Shown here: positions 1-9,687 of the stretch, in pieces
How positions within the stretch are numbered: the first letter of the stretch is position 1
Layout: each line of letters begins with the position of its first letter
Assembly: GCA_902575065.1 (NCBI GenBank)
Contig: CACGPU010000002.1
Span: 124,001 to 188,000, forward strand
Direction of reading: 5' to 3'
Origin: an uncultured Alphaproteobacteria bacterium
Lineage (GTDB): Bacteria; Pseudomonadota; Alphaproteobacteria; HIMB59
Length of the DNA: 64,000 nucleotides
Translations under genes and position numbers: made by a program
Notes under the pieces: model-generated
What the model saw: the letters and a program-made list of their open reading frames with translations, nothing else
The model's database searches: none
Told to the model about the DNA's origin: nothing

Positions 1-2
1 TG

Positions 3-338
<336 letters not shown>

Positions 339-1433
339 CTAAGATAAATGCTTATAAACAGTCGTTCTCGAGATATTTAAAGTTCTTGAAACACTGCTAA
401 CTTTTTCGCCAGTTTGCTTATATGTTTTTTGAATAAGGATACACTGCTTTTCTTTAATTGCAGATCCTTCGCAATTAACACAAGGCTTATATGGCTGTTT
501 TAAATTATTATTTACCCTATTATAATTTGATACTTGTCTTTGAAATAGCTTAATAAAAAGACTTGAGCCCAACCAATCTTTTACTTTTAAAACTTTATCT
601 AAATTTAAATCATAAGCAATTTTATGATACGGAGTAGTAAAGATATTAAAAAAATCATTAGTTGTATCTTTAAAAATACCACTTAGCATAACTCTTGCGT
701 TAGAATTTACTCCTTCTATTTCTCCATCATCATTAACAGCAATCAAACCTATACTGTTCGTATTAAGGTATTCACTTCTTGGGTGAAAAGAGTAAATATT
801 AGTGTGCTGAAATGAATTCAAAAATAATTTCTGTTCTACAGATTTTGCAGATAGCTTAACAAGAGCCAAAGTATGATCTTGTCTTGATGATGTATCAGTT
901 GAAGCGTCTATTATACCAACAATATTTTGGTTATGATCAAAAATTGGACTTGCAAAACAGGAAAGGTGACAATGTTCATTAAAAAAATGTTCACCTCCAG
1001 CAACTATTGATGCAGACTTTGTTTTAAGTGTTAATCCTAATCCATTTGTTCCTCTATACTCTTCTTTCCAAACTGAGCCAGGTATTACAACCTTTCTTGC
1101 TTTACTATTATAAAATTCATTATCATAGAGTGTGTCGAGAACAACTCCCTCGTTGTTTGCAAAAGCAACCATAAAGTTTGTTCCAGCAATTTGAGAATGA
1201 AGAAGTTCTAATTCTGGTAAAATAAAACCTCTGATATCGTTATACTCATCTTGGAGTTCATTTAATCTTGACGCACTTATTACACTTTCAATAGAATTTC
1301 TCTCAGGACTTAAACCATTTTCAAAACATCTAATCCAACTATCAACAATTTTTTTATCTGTAAAATCTAAGGATATGTTTCTATCCTTTTCCAAAAGACG
1401 AGTTCTTTCAATTAACTGTCTGTAAGATTGCAT
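339..1433 (-). CDS. AcoR-like transcriptional activator without the AAA+ domain
   Basis: A 364-residue regulator. Residues ~75-205 form a GAF-type sensor with the AcoR pattern (EYRGTNGLG, GGEHFF, LSCFASPIFD, GIIDAS). A PAS-like segment follows at ~225-315, and a Fis-type helix-turn-helix closes the protein (VSSVSRTLNISRTTVYKHL). Full-length AcoR proteins carry a sigma-54-interacting AAA+ ATPase between sensor and HTH. No Walker A or GAFTGA motif is visible here, so it probably does not activate sigma-54 promoters in the usual way. It is divergent from the alcohol dehydrogenase gene across ~160 bp, which makes control of that gene the simplest guess (inference). Confidence 0.8.
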   Translation of the reverse strand: MQSYRQLIERTRLLEKDRNISLDFTDKKIVDSWIRCFENGLSPERNSIESVISASRLNELQDEYNDIRGFILPELELLHSQIAGTNFMVAFANNEGVVLDTLYDNEFYNSKARKVVIPGSVWKEEYRGTNGLGLTLKTKSASIVAGGEHFFNEHCHLSCFASPIFDHNQNIVGIIDASTDTSSRQDHTLALVKLSAKSVEQKLFLNSFQHTNIYSFHPRSEYLNTNSIGLIAVNDDGEIEGVNSNARVMLSGIFKDTTNDFFNIFTTPYHKIAYDLNLDKVLKVKDWLGSSLFIKLFQRQVSNYNRVNNNLKQPYKPCVNCEGSAIKEKQCILIQKTYKQTGEKVSSVSRTLNISRTTVYKHLS

Positions 1434-1596
1434 TTTTGAAAATTAGCAATTTCATAAAATTATTACAACTTCTAAGATTGTTCAAAAAATGAACAGTTTT
1501 TTGTTTTTTTTCTTTCAAATAAGAGTATGCATCAATTTTGAACATTGGATATGTGGACTTTTTATAGTTAAATAAATGTAATTTTGGGAGGAATTG

Positions 1597-2658
1597 ATGA
1601 AAGCACAAGTATTACATAGCTATGACCCTGAGATGAAACAGGACGTTTGGGTAAAGGAAGAGGAAGTTCCAAACCCAAAACTTGAAAAGGCATCTGACGT
1701 CATTGTTAAGATTGGAGCAGCAGGTGTCTGCAGAACAGATTTACATGTCATCGAAGGTGAGTGGAGACATATCCAGGACCCTGATGATAAACTTTTACCA
1801 TGTGTAATGGGTCACGAAAACGCTGGATGGATTGAGGAAGTTGGAAGTGATGTAGAGGGATTTAAAAAAGGTGACTCAGTTATTCTCCATCCAATTATCT
1901 CTGGAACCAATGGCACTTGTTTAAGTTGTAGAAAAGGTTTAGACACTCACGCCGAGAACGGAATTTTTCCAGGATTAAATGTTAAAGAAGGTGGATACTC
2001 TGAATTATTAAAAACAAGTGTAAGAAATCTTATAAAGATTCCGAACACACTAACCCCTAAGGATGTTGCACCATTTTCTGATGCGGGTTTAACTGCATAT
2101 CGTGTTGCAAAAAAAGCAACAAGACATCTTTTACCAGGTGAGAACTGTGTTGTAATAGGTGCAGGTGGTTTGGGTCACATAGCTATCCAATGTTTAAAAG
2201 CAATGTGTGCTGCAAATATAATTATTGTAGAAAAATCTGAAACTGCACTTAAGCATGCTATGCCTCTTGGTGGAGATCATGGTGTTTTAATTGATGGCAA
2301 TGAAGTAGAGAGAGTTATGGAGTTAACTAAAGGTCTTGGTGCTGAAGCAGTCATCGATATGGTGGGGGAAAAAGGTTCAACTTCAATGGGTCTTAGTATG
2401 ACTAAAAACACTGGGTCTTATTATATAGTTGGTTACGGAGAAGATATTAAAATCAAATCCGTTGATATGATTATTTCTGAGAGAAATATCATAGGAAATT
2501 TAATTGGTACATGGTCCGAACTTTATGAGCTAATGGAATTAGCGAATAAAGACCTAGTAAGGTTATCCATGCAGGAGTACAAGCTTAGTGAAGCCAATAA
2601 AGCTCTGCATGATCTTAATAACGGTCTTGTAAAAGGAAGAGCAGTTTTAGTACCATAA
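1597..2658 (+). CDS. Zinc-dependent alcohol dehydrogenase (MDR family)
   Basis: A 353-residue medium-chain dehydrogenase that oxidises alcohols with NAD(P)+. Catalytic zinc ligands are visible as Cys45 (GVCRTDLH) and His73 (GHEN), and the Rossmann motif GAGGLG lies at ~188. The structural-zinc lobe is incomplete: only Cys108 and Cys111 remain, and the usual last Cys (HCEN in relatives) reads HAEN. The ATG at 1597 is preferred over the TTG at 1594 because GGGAGG lies five bases upstream. It sits between the AcoR-like regulator and the first sugar importer, which suggests oxidation of an imported polyol or sugar alcohol (inference). Confidence 0.9.
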   Translation: MKAQVLHSYDPEMKQDVWVKEEEVPNPKLEKASDVIVKIGAAGVCRTDLHVIEGEWRHIQDPDDKLLPCVMGHENAGWIEEVGSDVEGFKKGDSVILHPIISGTNGTCLSCRKGLDTHAENGIFPGLNVKEGGYSELLKTSVRNLIKIPNTLTPKDVAPFSDAGLTAYRVAKKATRHLLPGENCVVIGAGGLGHIAIQCLKAMCAANIIIVEKSETALKHAMPLGGDHGVLIDGNEVERVMELTKGLGAEAVIDMVGEKGSTSMGLSMTKNTGSYYIVGYGEDIKIKSVDMIISERNIIGNLIGTWSELYELMELANKDLVRLSMQEYKLSEANKALHDLNNGLVKGRAVLVP

Positions 2659-2716
2659 AAAGTTTGTTATCAGATTAAGTTCTGAGCAAAAACGAAGTAT
2701 TAAGGGAGGGAAATAT

Positions 2717-4243
2717 ATGAAACTTAAAACTTTGATAAGCGCCTTGGCGTCTGTCCTCTTGATAGGCAGCCAAGTTGCACACGCAGACAAGTGGGGAGAT
2801 CAATTTCCACACATCGCTGCTACAGGAGACATTCCTGGAATGTGTTCTTATGAGTCTATGTCTCAAAAGGACTATAGCGGAAGAACACTTACTATAAATA
2901 CACACGCTATCCCTGTTATGGGAGAGCCAACCGCTCTTCACGCAGAGCAGTTTGAAAAATTAACAGGTGCTAAAGTAGAAGTAACACATACTCCTGCTGG
3001 TGACCTTTACTCAAAGGCAATGGTTCCTTTCCAAGCTGGTCAGGCTCCATATGATATTGTCTTTGGTTTCTCAAACTTTATCAATGACTGGAAAAGATAT
3101 TTAGCGCCCGTGCCACAAGAATATGTGGACCAAATGGATGGTGTATCAGCCTCACACAAGGCTATCGCTTCATGGGACGGTGTTATGTATCAGTATCCTG
3201 TTGATGGTGACAGACACTATTTAAAATATAGAAAAGATGTCATCGATAATCCTGAGATGCAAGCTAAGTATAAAGCTGATACAGGCAAGGAATTAAAAGT
3301 TCCAACAACTTGGAAAGAGTACGGAGAAATGGCTTCTTACTTTAATGGTTGGGACTGGGATGGTGACGGAGAACTAGAATATGGCTCTGCTGAGGTTATG
3401 AAAAAAGATGATCTTATGTATGCTGCTTTCTATTCTCGTTCAGTTGCTTACGCTAAAAATGAGAGTACCCCAGGAGGTTTCTTCTTTGATTTAGAAACTA
3501 TGGAACCACTAATTAATAACCCTGGATTTGTTGAAGCTCTTACAGATTGGGTTGATGCAGTTAACTATGTACCACCTGGTGGAATTAACTTTGGTCTAGG
3601 AGATGAAATTAACTCTTTCGGTGGAGGCCAGACCTTATTTAGTTTCTCTTGGGACGATGCTTTTGTAGCAGCAATGCAACCAGATAGTCCAATTGCAAAC
3701 CAAGTTGGTGCCGCACAACTTCCTGGTGCTGATAAAGTATGGAATAGAGACAATGGAATGTGGGATGCTAAATACAATCAAGCTCCTTTCTTCGTTTGGG
3801 GATGGGCAGTTGGTGTTGCAGGAAAGTCAGAAAATAAAGATGTCGCTTTTGATTATCTATGTTTCTTTGCAAATGGTGCTAACCACCAAGCAGATATCGG
3901 AATTGGTCGATTTGGTGTGAACCCATTTATGGAAGAGGACTTTAAAGCTGATGTTTGGACACAAATTGGTTGGGATGCAGACATTGCTCAATCATATGTC
4001 GACACACTTGCTGATATGGAAAAAAGTACTAACAGAGTATTTCCATTAAGAGTTCCTGGTACTTTTGAGTTCAACAGTGCATTAGCAACTGGAACGGCAA
4101 AAGCTTTAGCAGGACAATTATCTCCTCAAGAGGCACTTGACGAAGTTTATGCTGAGTGGGTATCAATTCTCGATAGAGTTGGTGCTGATAACGTTAGAGA
4201 TGCATACGCTGTTGGTGTCAAAATGGAAGATAACGAATTATAA
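2717..4243 (+). CDS. Sugar/polyol ABC transporter substrate-binding protein
   Basis: A 508-residue periplasmic binding protein. The N-terminus is a classic Sec signal peptide (KLKTLISALASVLLIGSQ, cleaved after AHA). The mature part has the family-1 extracellular solute-binding fold pattern (LTGAKVEVTHTPAG, PYDIVFGFSNF). It is longer than MalE-type proteins and resembles the GlpV-like group, which fits the two GlpS/GlpT-like ATPases downstream. A strong GGGAGG precedes the ATG. It is the first gene of the importer operon running to ~8.2 kb, and a stem-loop follows it. The substrate is unknown; the alcohol dehydrogenase and sugar dehydrogenase on either side suggest a polyol or aldose. Confidence 0.88.
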   Translation: MKLKTLISALASVLLIGSQVAHADKWGDQFPHIAATGDIPGMCSYESMSQKDYSGRTLTINTHAIPVMGEPTALHAEQFEKLTGAKVEVTHTPAGDLYSKAMVPFQAGQAPYDIVFGFSNFINDWKRYLAPVPQEYVDQMDGVSASHKAIASWDGVMYQYPVDGDRHYLKYRKDVIDNPEMQAKYKADTGKELKVPTTWKEYGEMASYFNGWDWDGDGELEYGSAEVMKKDDLMYAAFYSRSVAYAKNESTPGGFFFDLETMEPLINNPGFVEALTDWVDAVNYVPPGGINFGLGDEINSFGGGQTLFSFSWDDAFVAAMQPDSPIANQVGAAQLPGADKVWNRDNGMWDAKYNQAPFFVWGWAVGVAGKSENKDVAFDYLCFFANGANHQADIGIGRFGVNPFMEEDFKADVWTQIGWDADIAQSYVDTLADMEKSTNRVFPLRVPGTFEFNSALATGTAKALAGQLSPQEALDEVYAEWVSILDRVGADNVRDAYAVGVKMEDNEL

Positions 4244-4265
4244 ATTATTAATTTGATTTAACTTA

Positions 4266-4293
4266 GTGATCGCTCATAATACTGAGCGATCAC
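4266..4293 (+). promoter_or_regulatory. Stem-loop between binding-protein and permease genes
   Basis: A perfect 11-bp inverted repeat, GTGATCGCTCA and TGAGCGATCAC, surrounds a 6-base loop. It starts 23 bases after the binding-protein stop and is not followed by a run of T. It therefore looks more like a 3'-end stabiliser or partial terminator that favours the binding-protein transcript than a full terminator (inference). Confidence 0.75.
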
Positions 4294-4328
4294 CCCAAAG
4301 ATTAATTTTATAAAATATTTACTACTGA

Positions 4329-5192
4329 ATGAACTTTAAACACAAATATGTATTTTTACTTCCCGGTTTAATAGTTTTAATTGGTATACTAATTTTTCCA
4401 ATAATTTTTACTGTAAGATTGAGTTTATCAGGATGGAATAGTTTTAACCCTGGATTAGATTTTATAGGTCTAAAAAATTATATTCGATTATTTACTGATG
4501 ACCCACGTTTTTGGCAGTCATTCTTTAGATTAAGTTTTTTAGCAATAACTACGGTTTTTCTTCAATATATAATTGGGTTTGCTTTGGCTCATATGGTCTG
4601 GAAGGACATTAAGTTTAAAAGATTTTTTAGAGTATTGTTTCTAATTCCTATGATGACTACTCCAGTAATTATGACTGTTATTTGGAGAACTTTTTTTCAT
4701 GAGTCATTAGGGCCTTTAAATGATTTTCTGAGTATTTTTGGAGTACAGCCCCCATGGTTATCTAGTCCTGGTTTAGCAAAAGTTTCGATTATTGTAGTAG
4801 AAGTTTGGCAGTGGACATCGTTTATGTTCCTATTAATGTTGGCTGGACTTTTAAGTTTACCTAAAGAGCCTTTTTTAGCAGCAGCTGTTGATGGCGCCTC
4901 CCCATTTAAAAAATTTATATATGTCACTTTTCCCTTGATGGCACCCATATCTATTGGTGCAATAATAATAAGACTTATTGAAGCTTCTAAAATTATGGAT
5001 ACAGTTTTTGTTTTGACAAGCGGTGGTCCGGGCACGTCTACGGAAACATCTAGCTTTTTCATTTTCATAAAAGGGCTTCGCGAATTCCAAATGGGATACG
5101 CCGCAACCGCCTCATTTACTTACCTTATTATCATGATCATAAGTCTGACAATTATTGTTAAAGTCTTAACTAAGGTTTTGATGAGAGAATAA
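4329..5192 (+). CDS. Sugar ABC transporter permease (MalF-type)
   Basis: A 287-residue inner-membrane protein with about six hydrophobic helices, beginning with a helix at residues ~7-28. The EAA loop that contacts the ATPase is visible (AAAVDGASPFKKFIYVTFPL). It pairs with the next permease to form the channel of the importer. It lies 35 bases downstream of the stem-loop that follows the binding-protein gene. The next gene begins one base after its stop codon. Confidence 0.9.
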   Translation: MNFKHKYVFLLPGLIVLIGILIFPIIFTVRLSLSGWNSFNPGLDFIGLKNYIRLFTDDPRFWQSFFRLSFLAITTVFLQYIIGFALAHMVWKDIKFKRFFRVLFLIPMMTTPVIMTVIWRTFFHESLGPLNDFLSIFGVQPPWLSSPGLAKVSIIVVEVWQWTSFMFLLMLAGLLSLPKEPFLAAAVDGASPFKKFIYVTFPLMAPISIGAIIIRLIEASKIMDTVFVLTSGGPGTSTETSSFFIFIKGLREFQMGYAATASFTYLIIMIISLTIIVKVLTKVLMRE

Positions 5193-5193
5193 A

Positions 5194-6042
5194 ATGCCTA
5201 AATTATATACATTTTTGAAATATTTCTTTGTTGTACTATGGGCTTGCTTTGTTATAGCACCTTTTCTTTGGGCCATATCAACCTCTTTTAAGGATTTTAA
5301 TTCAGTGACAGGTGGAGCGACTTATATCCCTTGGTTGCAGTTTGAACCAACGTTAGATGGATGGAGTGTTTTATTTAAGCCTGGTTCCCAAGGTGGAATA
5401 AATATTATCGGACCATATTTCAATAGTATTTTTGTTACACTAACAGCAAGTTTGATCAGCATTGTTTTGGGCACATTAGCTGCATACGCTTTATCTCGTT
5501 ACACCTTCAAAGCTGGAATTGTTAAAAATAATGATATTACGTTCTTTTTTATATCACAAAGAATTATGCCACCTGTTGTATTGTCGATTCCTTTTTTTAT
5601 TTTTTTAAGCTCCTTAGGGCTTCTAGATAGTCTCGCTGGTTTAATTCTAGTTTATATTGTTTTATTAATGCCAATTGCTGTTTGGATTATGGTTGATTTT
5701 TTTAATCGTGTTCCCAGAGAAATTGATGAAACAGCTTTAATTGATGGATGCAACCCATTTCAAGCTTTTTTTAAAGTCGTTCTTCCTAATTCAGTTCCGG
5801 GTATGTTAGTAGCAGGTTTGTTTTGTATTATCTTTGGTTGGATTGATTTTTTCTTTGCCTTTATTTTAACTTTTACAAAAGTACAGTTACTACCAGTTAA
5901 AATTGTAGCATTAAACTCTTCAATCACACCATGGTGGAGTTTATCCGCAGCAGCACTCGTATCAGTCGCTCCGTTAATAATCGTAGCATTTATTGTAGAA
6001 CGCTATTTATCAAAGGGTAATTTATCTGGGGCTTTAAAATAA
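5194..6042 (+). CDS. Sugar ABC transporter permease (MalG-type)
   Basis: A 282-residue membrane protein with six predicted helices and the EAA loop (ETALIDGCNPFQAFFKVVLP). It is the second channel subunit of this importer. Its stop overlaps the start of the first ATPase gene by one base (TAATG), which indicates translational coupling within the operon. Confidence 0.9.
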   Translation: MPKLYTFLKYFFVVLWACFVIAPFLWAISTSFKDFNSVTGGATYIPWLQFEPTLDGWSVLFKPGSQGGINIIGPYFNSIFVTLTASLISIVLGTLAAYALSRYTFKAGIVKNNDITFFFISQRIMPPVVLSIPFFIFLSSLGLLDSLAGLILVYIVLLMPIAVWIMVDFFNRVPREIDETALIDGCNPFQAFFKVVLPNSVPGMLVAGLFCIIFGWIDFFFAFILTFTKVQLLPVKIVALNSSITPWWSLSAAALVSVAPLIIVAFIVERYLSKGNLSGALK

Positions 6043-7112
6043 TGTCTTTATTGCTTAATAAAATATCCTTTAAACCTACAGAGGAATATCACCTAAATGA
6101 TATTAGTCTGAGATTTGACTCAGGCAAAATGTATACAATATTGGGTAGAACCTTGTCAGGAAAAACCACACTTTTGAAAACTATCGCTGGTCTTCAAACA
6201 CCTGACTCGGGATCTATAAATTTTGATGATACAGATTTTTTGTCAATTCCTGTTTGGAAAAGAAACGTAGCCATGGTTTACCAGCAATTTATAAATTATC
6301 CACATTTAAATGTCAGAGATAATATCGCTTTCCCTTTAAAACAAAGGAAAATGGATGAAAATTTGATTGAAAGTGAAGTTCAAGAAGCAATGGAGAAAGT
6401 TGGTTTGATTGGTTTTGAGTCAAGAAAAATTCAAGAACTATCCGGAGGACAACAACAAAGAGTAGCTCTTGCAAGGTCTTTGGCAAAAAAAGCAAAAATA
6501 CTTTTATTAGACGAACCTCTCGTTAACCTTGATTACAAATTAAGAGAAGGTCTTCGAGAGGAGTTTAAAAAACTTTTTAATGTTTCTGACGAGTCAAACT
6601 CAATTTTAATTTATGCTAGCACAGATCCTTTGGAGGCGATGCAACTCAACGGTGATATTATTGTAATTGATGAAGGTAAAATACTCCAATCAGGTACAGC
6701 TAAAGATGTATTTGAAAATCCTGCAACTGCTAAAGTTGCTGAAATAACTAATGACCCCGCAATGAATATTAATAAATGTCTTATACAAGATAATTCTTTG
6801 ATTATGAATGATAGTGTTCAAATCCAAATCCCTGATCAACTTAAATCAATACCTAATGGAAAGTATCTGGTAGGCATTAGAGCCACAGATATATACCTTG
6901 ATGATCAAGGTTTTGCTTTTGATTTAGAAATTTCAGAAATATCAGGCTCAGAGACCTTTCTCCACTTGCGTAATAATAACTTAAAATGTGTAGCTACAAT
7001 TGAAGAGGTAAAAACTTATAATACAAATGAGGTTGTAAAAATTAATTTTGATAAATCGAAAATTTATTTGTTTGAGGAGTCAGGGGAACTGCGGCATTCT
7101 CCTTATCAATAA
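6042..7112 (+). CDS. ABC transporter ATPase, GlpS-like, lacking the H-loop histidine
   Basis: A 356-residue MalK/UgpC-class ATPase. Walker A is GRTLSGKT (35-42), the Q-loop lies around YQQFINYP, the signature LSGGQ is intact (133-137) and Walker B reads LLLDEP. The switch region, normally YVTHDQ, reads YASTDP, so the histidine is replaced by Thr194. A TOBE-like C-terminal domain follows from ~240. DEPLVNLDYKLRE is the form I recall for GlpS-type subunits, which work as a pair with a different ATPase. The next ATPase gene follows after two bases. Confidence 0.88.
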   Translation: MSLLLNKISFKPTEEYHLNDISLRFDSGKMYTILGRTLSGKTTLLKTIAGLQTPDSGSINFDDTDFLSIPVWKRNVAMVYQQFINYPHLNVRDNIAFPLKQRKMDENLIESEVQEAMEKVGLIGFESRKIQELSGGQQQRVALARSLAKKAKILLLDEPLVNLDYKLREGLREEFKKLFNVSDESNSILIYASTDPLEAMQLNGDIIVIDEGKILQSGTAKDVFENPATAKVAEITNDPAMNINKCLIQDNSLIMNDSVQIQIPDQLKSIPNGKYLVGIRATDIYLDDQGFAFDLEISEISGSETFLHLRNNNLKCVATIEEVKTYNTNEVVKINFDKSKIYLFEESGELRHSPYQ

Positions 7113-7114
7113 TA

Positions 7115-8185
7115 ATGGCTAAAATAATTCTAGATAACATTGCACATACTTATGAACCTAATGTAAATAATCCAATATTTGCTCTGAAAGAAATGTCTCT
7201 TTCTTGGGCAGATGGTGGACGTTATGCGTTGCTTGGTCCCTCTGGTTGTGGAAAGACTACAATGTTAAATATTATGAGTGGATTGGTGAGACCCTCTCAC
7301 GGAAAAGTATTTTTTGACGAAAGGGAAGTTACCTCAATGATTACCGAAGATAGAAACATTGCTCAAGTTTTTCAATTCCCAGTAATTTATGGAACAATGA
7401 CTGTATATGAAAATCTTGCCTTTCCTCTGAAGTGTCGACAATTTCCAGAGAATCAAATAGAAAGAAAAGTTAGAGAAGTTGCAGAAATACTGAATTTACA
7501 GGATTATTTGAGTAATCGAGCAAAAGGATTAACAGCAGATCAAAAGCAATTAATTTCTCTTGGAAGAGGTTTAGTACGAGAGGATGTAGCTGCTATATTA
7601 ATGGATGAGCCACTGACTGTTATTGACCCTGATTTAAAATTTCGACTTAGAAGAAAGCTAAAAGAAATTAATGATAAATATAAGACAACATTGATTTATG
7701 TAACCCATGATCAAAATGAGGCAATGACATTTGCAGATAATATTATAGTCATGGATCAAGGTGAAGTTGTACAGGCAGGATCACCTAAGGATCTTTTTGA
7801 GAGGCCTCAAACAACATTTGTTGGTTATTTTATTGGTTCACCTGCAATGAATTTATATAAATGCTCCGTAAGCTCTCAAAACGAAATTAGTATCGGTGCA
7901 AAAGCATTCAAAGTTCAAACAAATATTAATTCTGGTTCAGATAACCTTAAACTAGGAATTCGTTCTGAATATATTACAGTTGAGAGTGAACATAGTGATA
8001 ACTCATTAGAAGCAGATGTAATTGAGGTTGAAGATTTTGGAAATTATAAACTTATCACAGCATCTTTTGACTCATTAAAAATTAAAGCTAAAGTTAAAAG
8101 AGAATTAGATATACCTTCAGAAAAAGTTATTTTAAAATTGCCAGCGGAACATTGCTGTATATATGAAAACAATAAGCTTATCTAA
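7115..8185 (+). CDS. ABC transporter ATPase, GlpT-like, degenerate signature motif
   Basis: A 356-residue partner ATPase. Walker A GPSGCGKT (41-48), Walker B LMDEP and the H-loop YVTHDQ (His198) are normal. The signature, however, reads LTADQ (139-143) instead of LSGGQ, and the D-loop reads VID. GlpT-like ATPases of alphaproteobacterial glycerol-phosphate importers share this TAD form (recalled from family knowledge). With the preceding subunit it should form a heterodimer with one canonical and one weakened ATP site. Its 3' end overlaps the next gene by 23 bases. Confidence 0.88.
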   Translation: MAKIILDNIAHTYEPNVNNPIFALKEMSLSWADGGRYALLGPSGCGKTTMLNIMSGLVRPSHGKVFFDEREVTSMITEDRNIAQVFQFPVIYGTMTVYENLAFPLKCRQFPENQIERKVREVAEILNLQDYLSNRAKGLTADQKQLISLGRGLVREDVAAILMDEPLTVIDPDLKFRLRRKLKEINDKYKTTLIYVTHDQNEAMTFADNIIVMDQGEVVQAGSPKDLFERPQTTFVGYFIGSPAMNLYKCSVSSQNEISIGAKAFKVQTNINSGSDNLKLGIRSEYITVESEHSDNSLEADVIEVEDFGNYKLITASFDSLKIKAKVKRELDIPSEKVILKLPAEHCCIYENNKLI

Positions 8186-9245
8186 TAAATTTTTTTTATA
8201 TACAATTTTTTTATTATTTCTTAGTACTCATACTTATTCCATAACTTTAGAAAAGACATCAGTATTATTAAAAAATCCTTGGGGAATGAGTTGGATAGAT
8301 GATCACTTATTGATCACTCAAAAATCAGGTGAAATTTTCCTTGTGAATACAAACGATTATTCACAAACAAAAATTGATCACAACATTCCTTTTGTTCAAC
8401 ATGGGCAAGGAGGACTTTTAGATATTATAAGTGAGAAGAATTATATTTGGGTTACTGGATCAATTAAGAAAAATGGCAAATACACAACTGCGGTGTATTC
8501 TGCTGAGCTTAAAGAAAATAAGCTCATTAATGAAATTCTCATATATGAGGCTTTACCATATTTTGGTAATGGAAAACACTTTGGTTCTCGAATAGAAATT
8601 CTTGATGATTACCTTTATATAAGCATTGGTGAAAGAGGGAAAGGCATGATTGCTCAGGACTTCTCAAATTCAATTGGATCAATAATCAGAATACATAAAA
8701 ATGGTGAGCACCCTAAAGATAATCCTTTTATATCCGGTAATGATTGGCTTCCTGAGTTATTTCAAATTGGTATTAGAAACCCTCAAGGGATGACTTTGGA
8801 CCCTCATACTAAATCTATTTATATATCTAATCATGGGCCTAAAGGAGGAGATTTTATAGGTAAAGTTGTTAGTGGCTCTAATTATGGTTGGAAGAAAATA
8901 GGATGGGGAGGAACAAATTACTCTGGAACTAAAATTGGAGATGGCAATGCATGGGAGCCTGGTTTTCTAAAACCTGATTTTATTTGGGTGCCTTCAATTG
9001 CAGTTAGTGGTATCAAATTTTATCAAGGAGAAGCTTTTCCAGAGTGGCAGAATTCACTTTTGGTTTCCTCATTAAAATTCAGATACTTATCTGTATTGCA
9101 TAGAGAAAATGATAAATTTGTTAAAGAGGAAATTATATTTCAAGATAAAATTGGGAGAGTTAGAGATATGGAAATAGATACATCGGGGAATATATATATT
9201 ATTGCTGATGAGAAAAACTCAAATTTATTTGTTTTAAAACCATAG
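8163..9245 (+). CDS. PQQ-type aldose sugar dehydrogenase (soluble GDH family)
   Basis: A 360-residue exported protein with a signal peptide (KFFLYTIFLLFLSTHTYS). It has the beta-propeller pattern of YliI/Asd-type sugar dehydrogenases: NPWGMSW near the mature start, HFGSRIEI, RNPQGMTLDP and SNHGPKGGD, the last two around the cofactor site. Family members oxidise the anomeric carbon of aldoses in the periplasm using PQQ. No PQQ synthesis genes are in the window. The 23-base overlap with the ATPase gene places it in the importer operon, suggesting oxidation of the same substrate class. Confidence 0.82.
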   Translation: MKTISLSNKFFLYTIFLLFLSTHTYSITLEKTSVLLKNPWGMSWIDDHLLITQKSGEIFLVNTNDYSQTKIDHNIPFVQHGQGGLLDIISEKNYIWVTGSIKKNGKYTTAVYSAELKENKLINEILIYEALPYFGNGKHFGSRIEILDDYLYISIGERGKGMIAQDFSNSIGSIIRIHKNGEHPKDNPFISGNDWLPELFQIGIRNPQGMTLDPHTKSIYISNHGPKGGDFIGKVVSGSNYGWKKIGWGGTNYSGTKIGDGNAWEPGFLKPDFIWVPSIAVSGIKFYQGEAFPEWQNSLLVSSLKFRYLSVLHRENDKFVKEEIIFQDKIGRVRDMEIDTSGNIYIIADEKNSNLFVLKP

Positions 9246-9265
9246 CTTTAATTTATCCTAATCAT

Positions 9266-9568
9266 ATGAGAAAAATTTTACTTTTAATTTTCATATTTTT
9301 TTGTAATGGTTTATATGCATATGATGAGAATGAAATTATTTGTATCGCGACTTATGAGTTAGCTTCAGAATTTTTTTCATCGATGAAAGATGAAAAAACT
9401 TCGCAGGAGATGTTTGCAAAAAAACAGGAATTATTAGATAAATACGATGATGGCCATTTTCCTTTGGATGATATTGAGTTTATGAAAACAGAAATACATT
9501 ATGCTTGGTCAAACAATTTTGACTTCCTTCCCCCGATTTTAGAAAATTGTATCCAGAATATTAAATAA
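9266..9568 (+). CDS. Small secreted protein of unknown function
   Basis: A 100-residue ORF starting 20 bases after the sugar dehydrogenase gene. It begins with a clear signal peptide (RKILLLIFIFFCNGLYA), and the acidic mature part has two cysteines (in IICIATYE and ENCIQNIK) that could form a disulfide. No family was recognised. It probably shares a transcript with the upstream operon. It resembles in style, though not obviously in sequence, the small secreted proteins near 34-40 kb. Confidence 0.65.
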   Translation: MRKILLLIFIFFCNGLYAYDENEIICIATYELASEFFSSMKDEKTSQEMFAKKQELLDKYDDGHFPLDDIEFMKTEIHYAWSNNFDFLPPILENCIQNIK

Positions 9569-9687
9569 TATTAGCTTATAAATTACACAATTACACAGCT
9601 ATTTTACTGTATCAATAGATTAATTTTATTGTAATAATAGGGTTGCTTAATTAAGTAAGATCTATTTTAGATTAGTAGGAGGATAAA

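Noticed and set aside
4697-5068. Long minus-strand ORF of 123 codons inside a permease gene
   Set aside because: It is antisense to a clear permease with EAA loop and membrane helices, and has no recognisable protein features.
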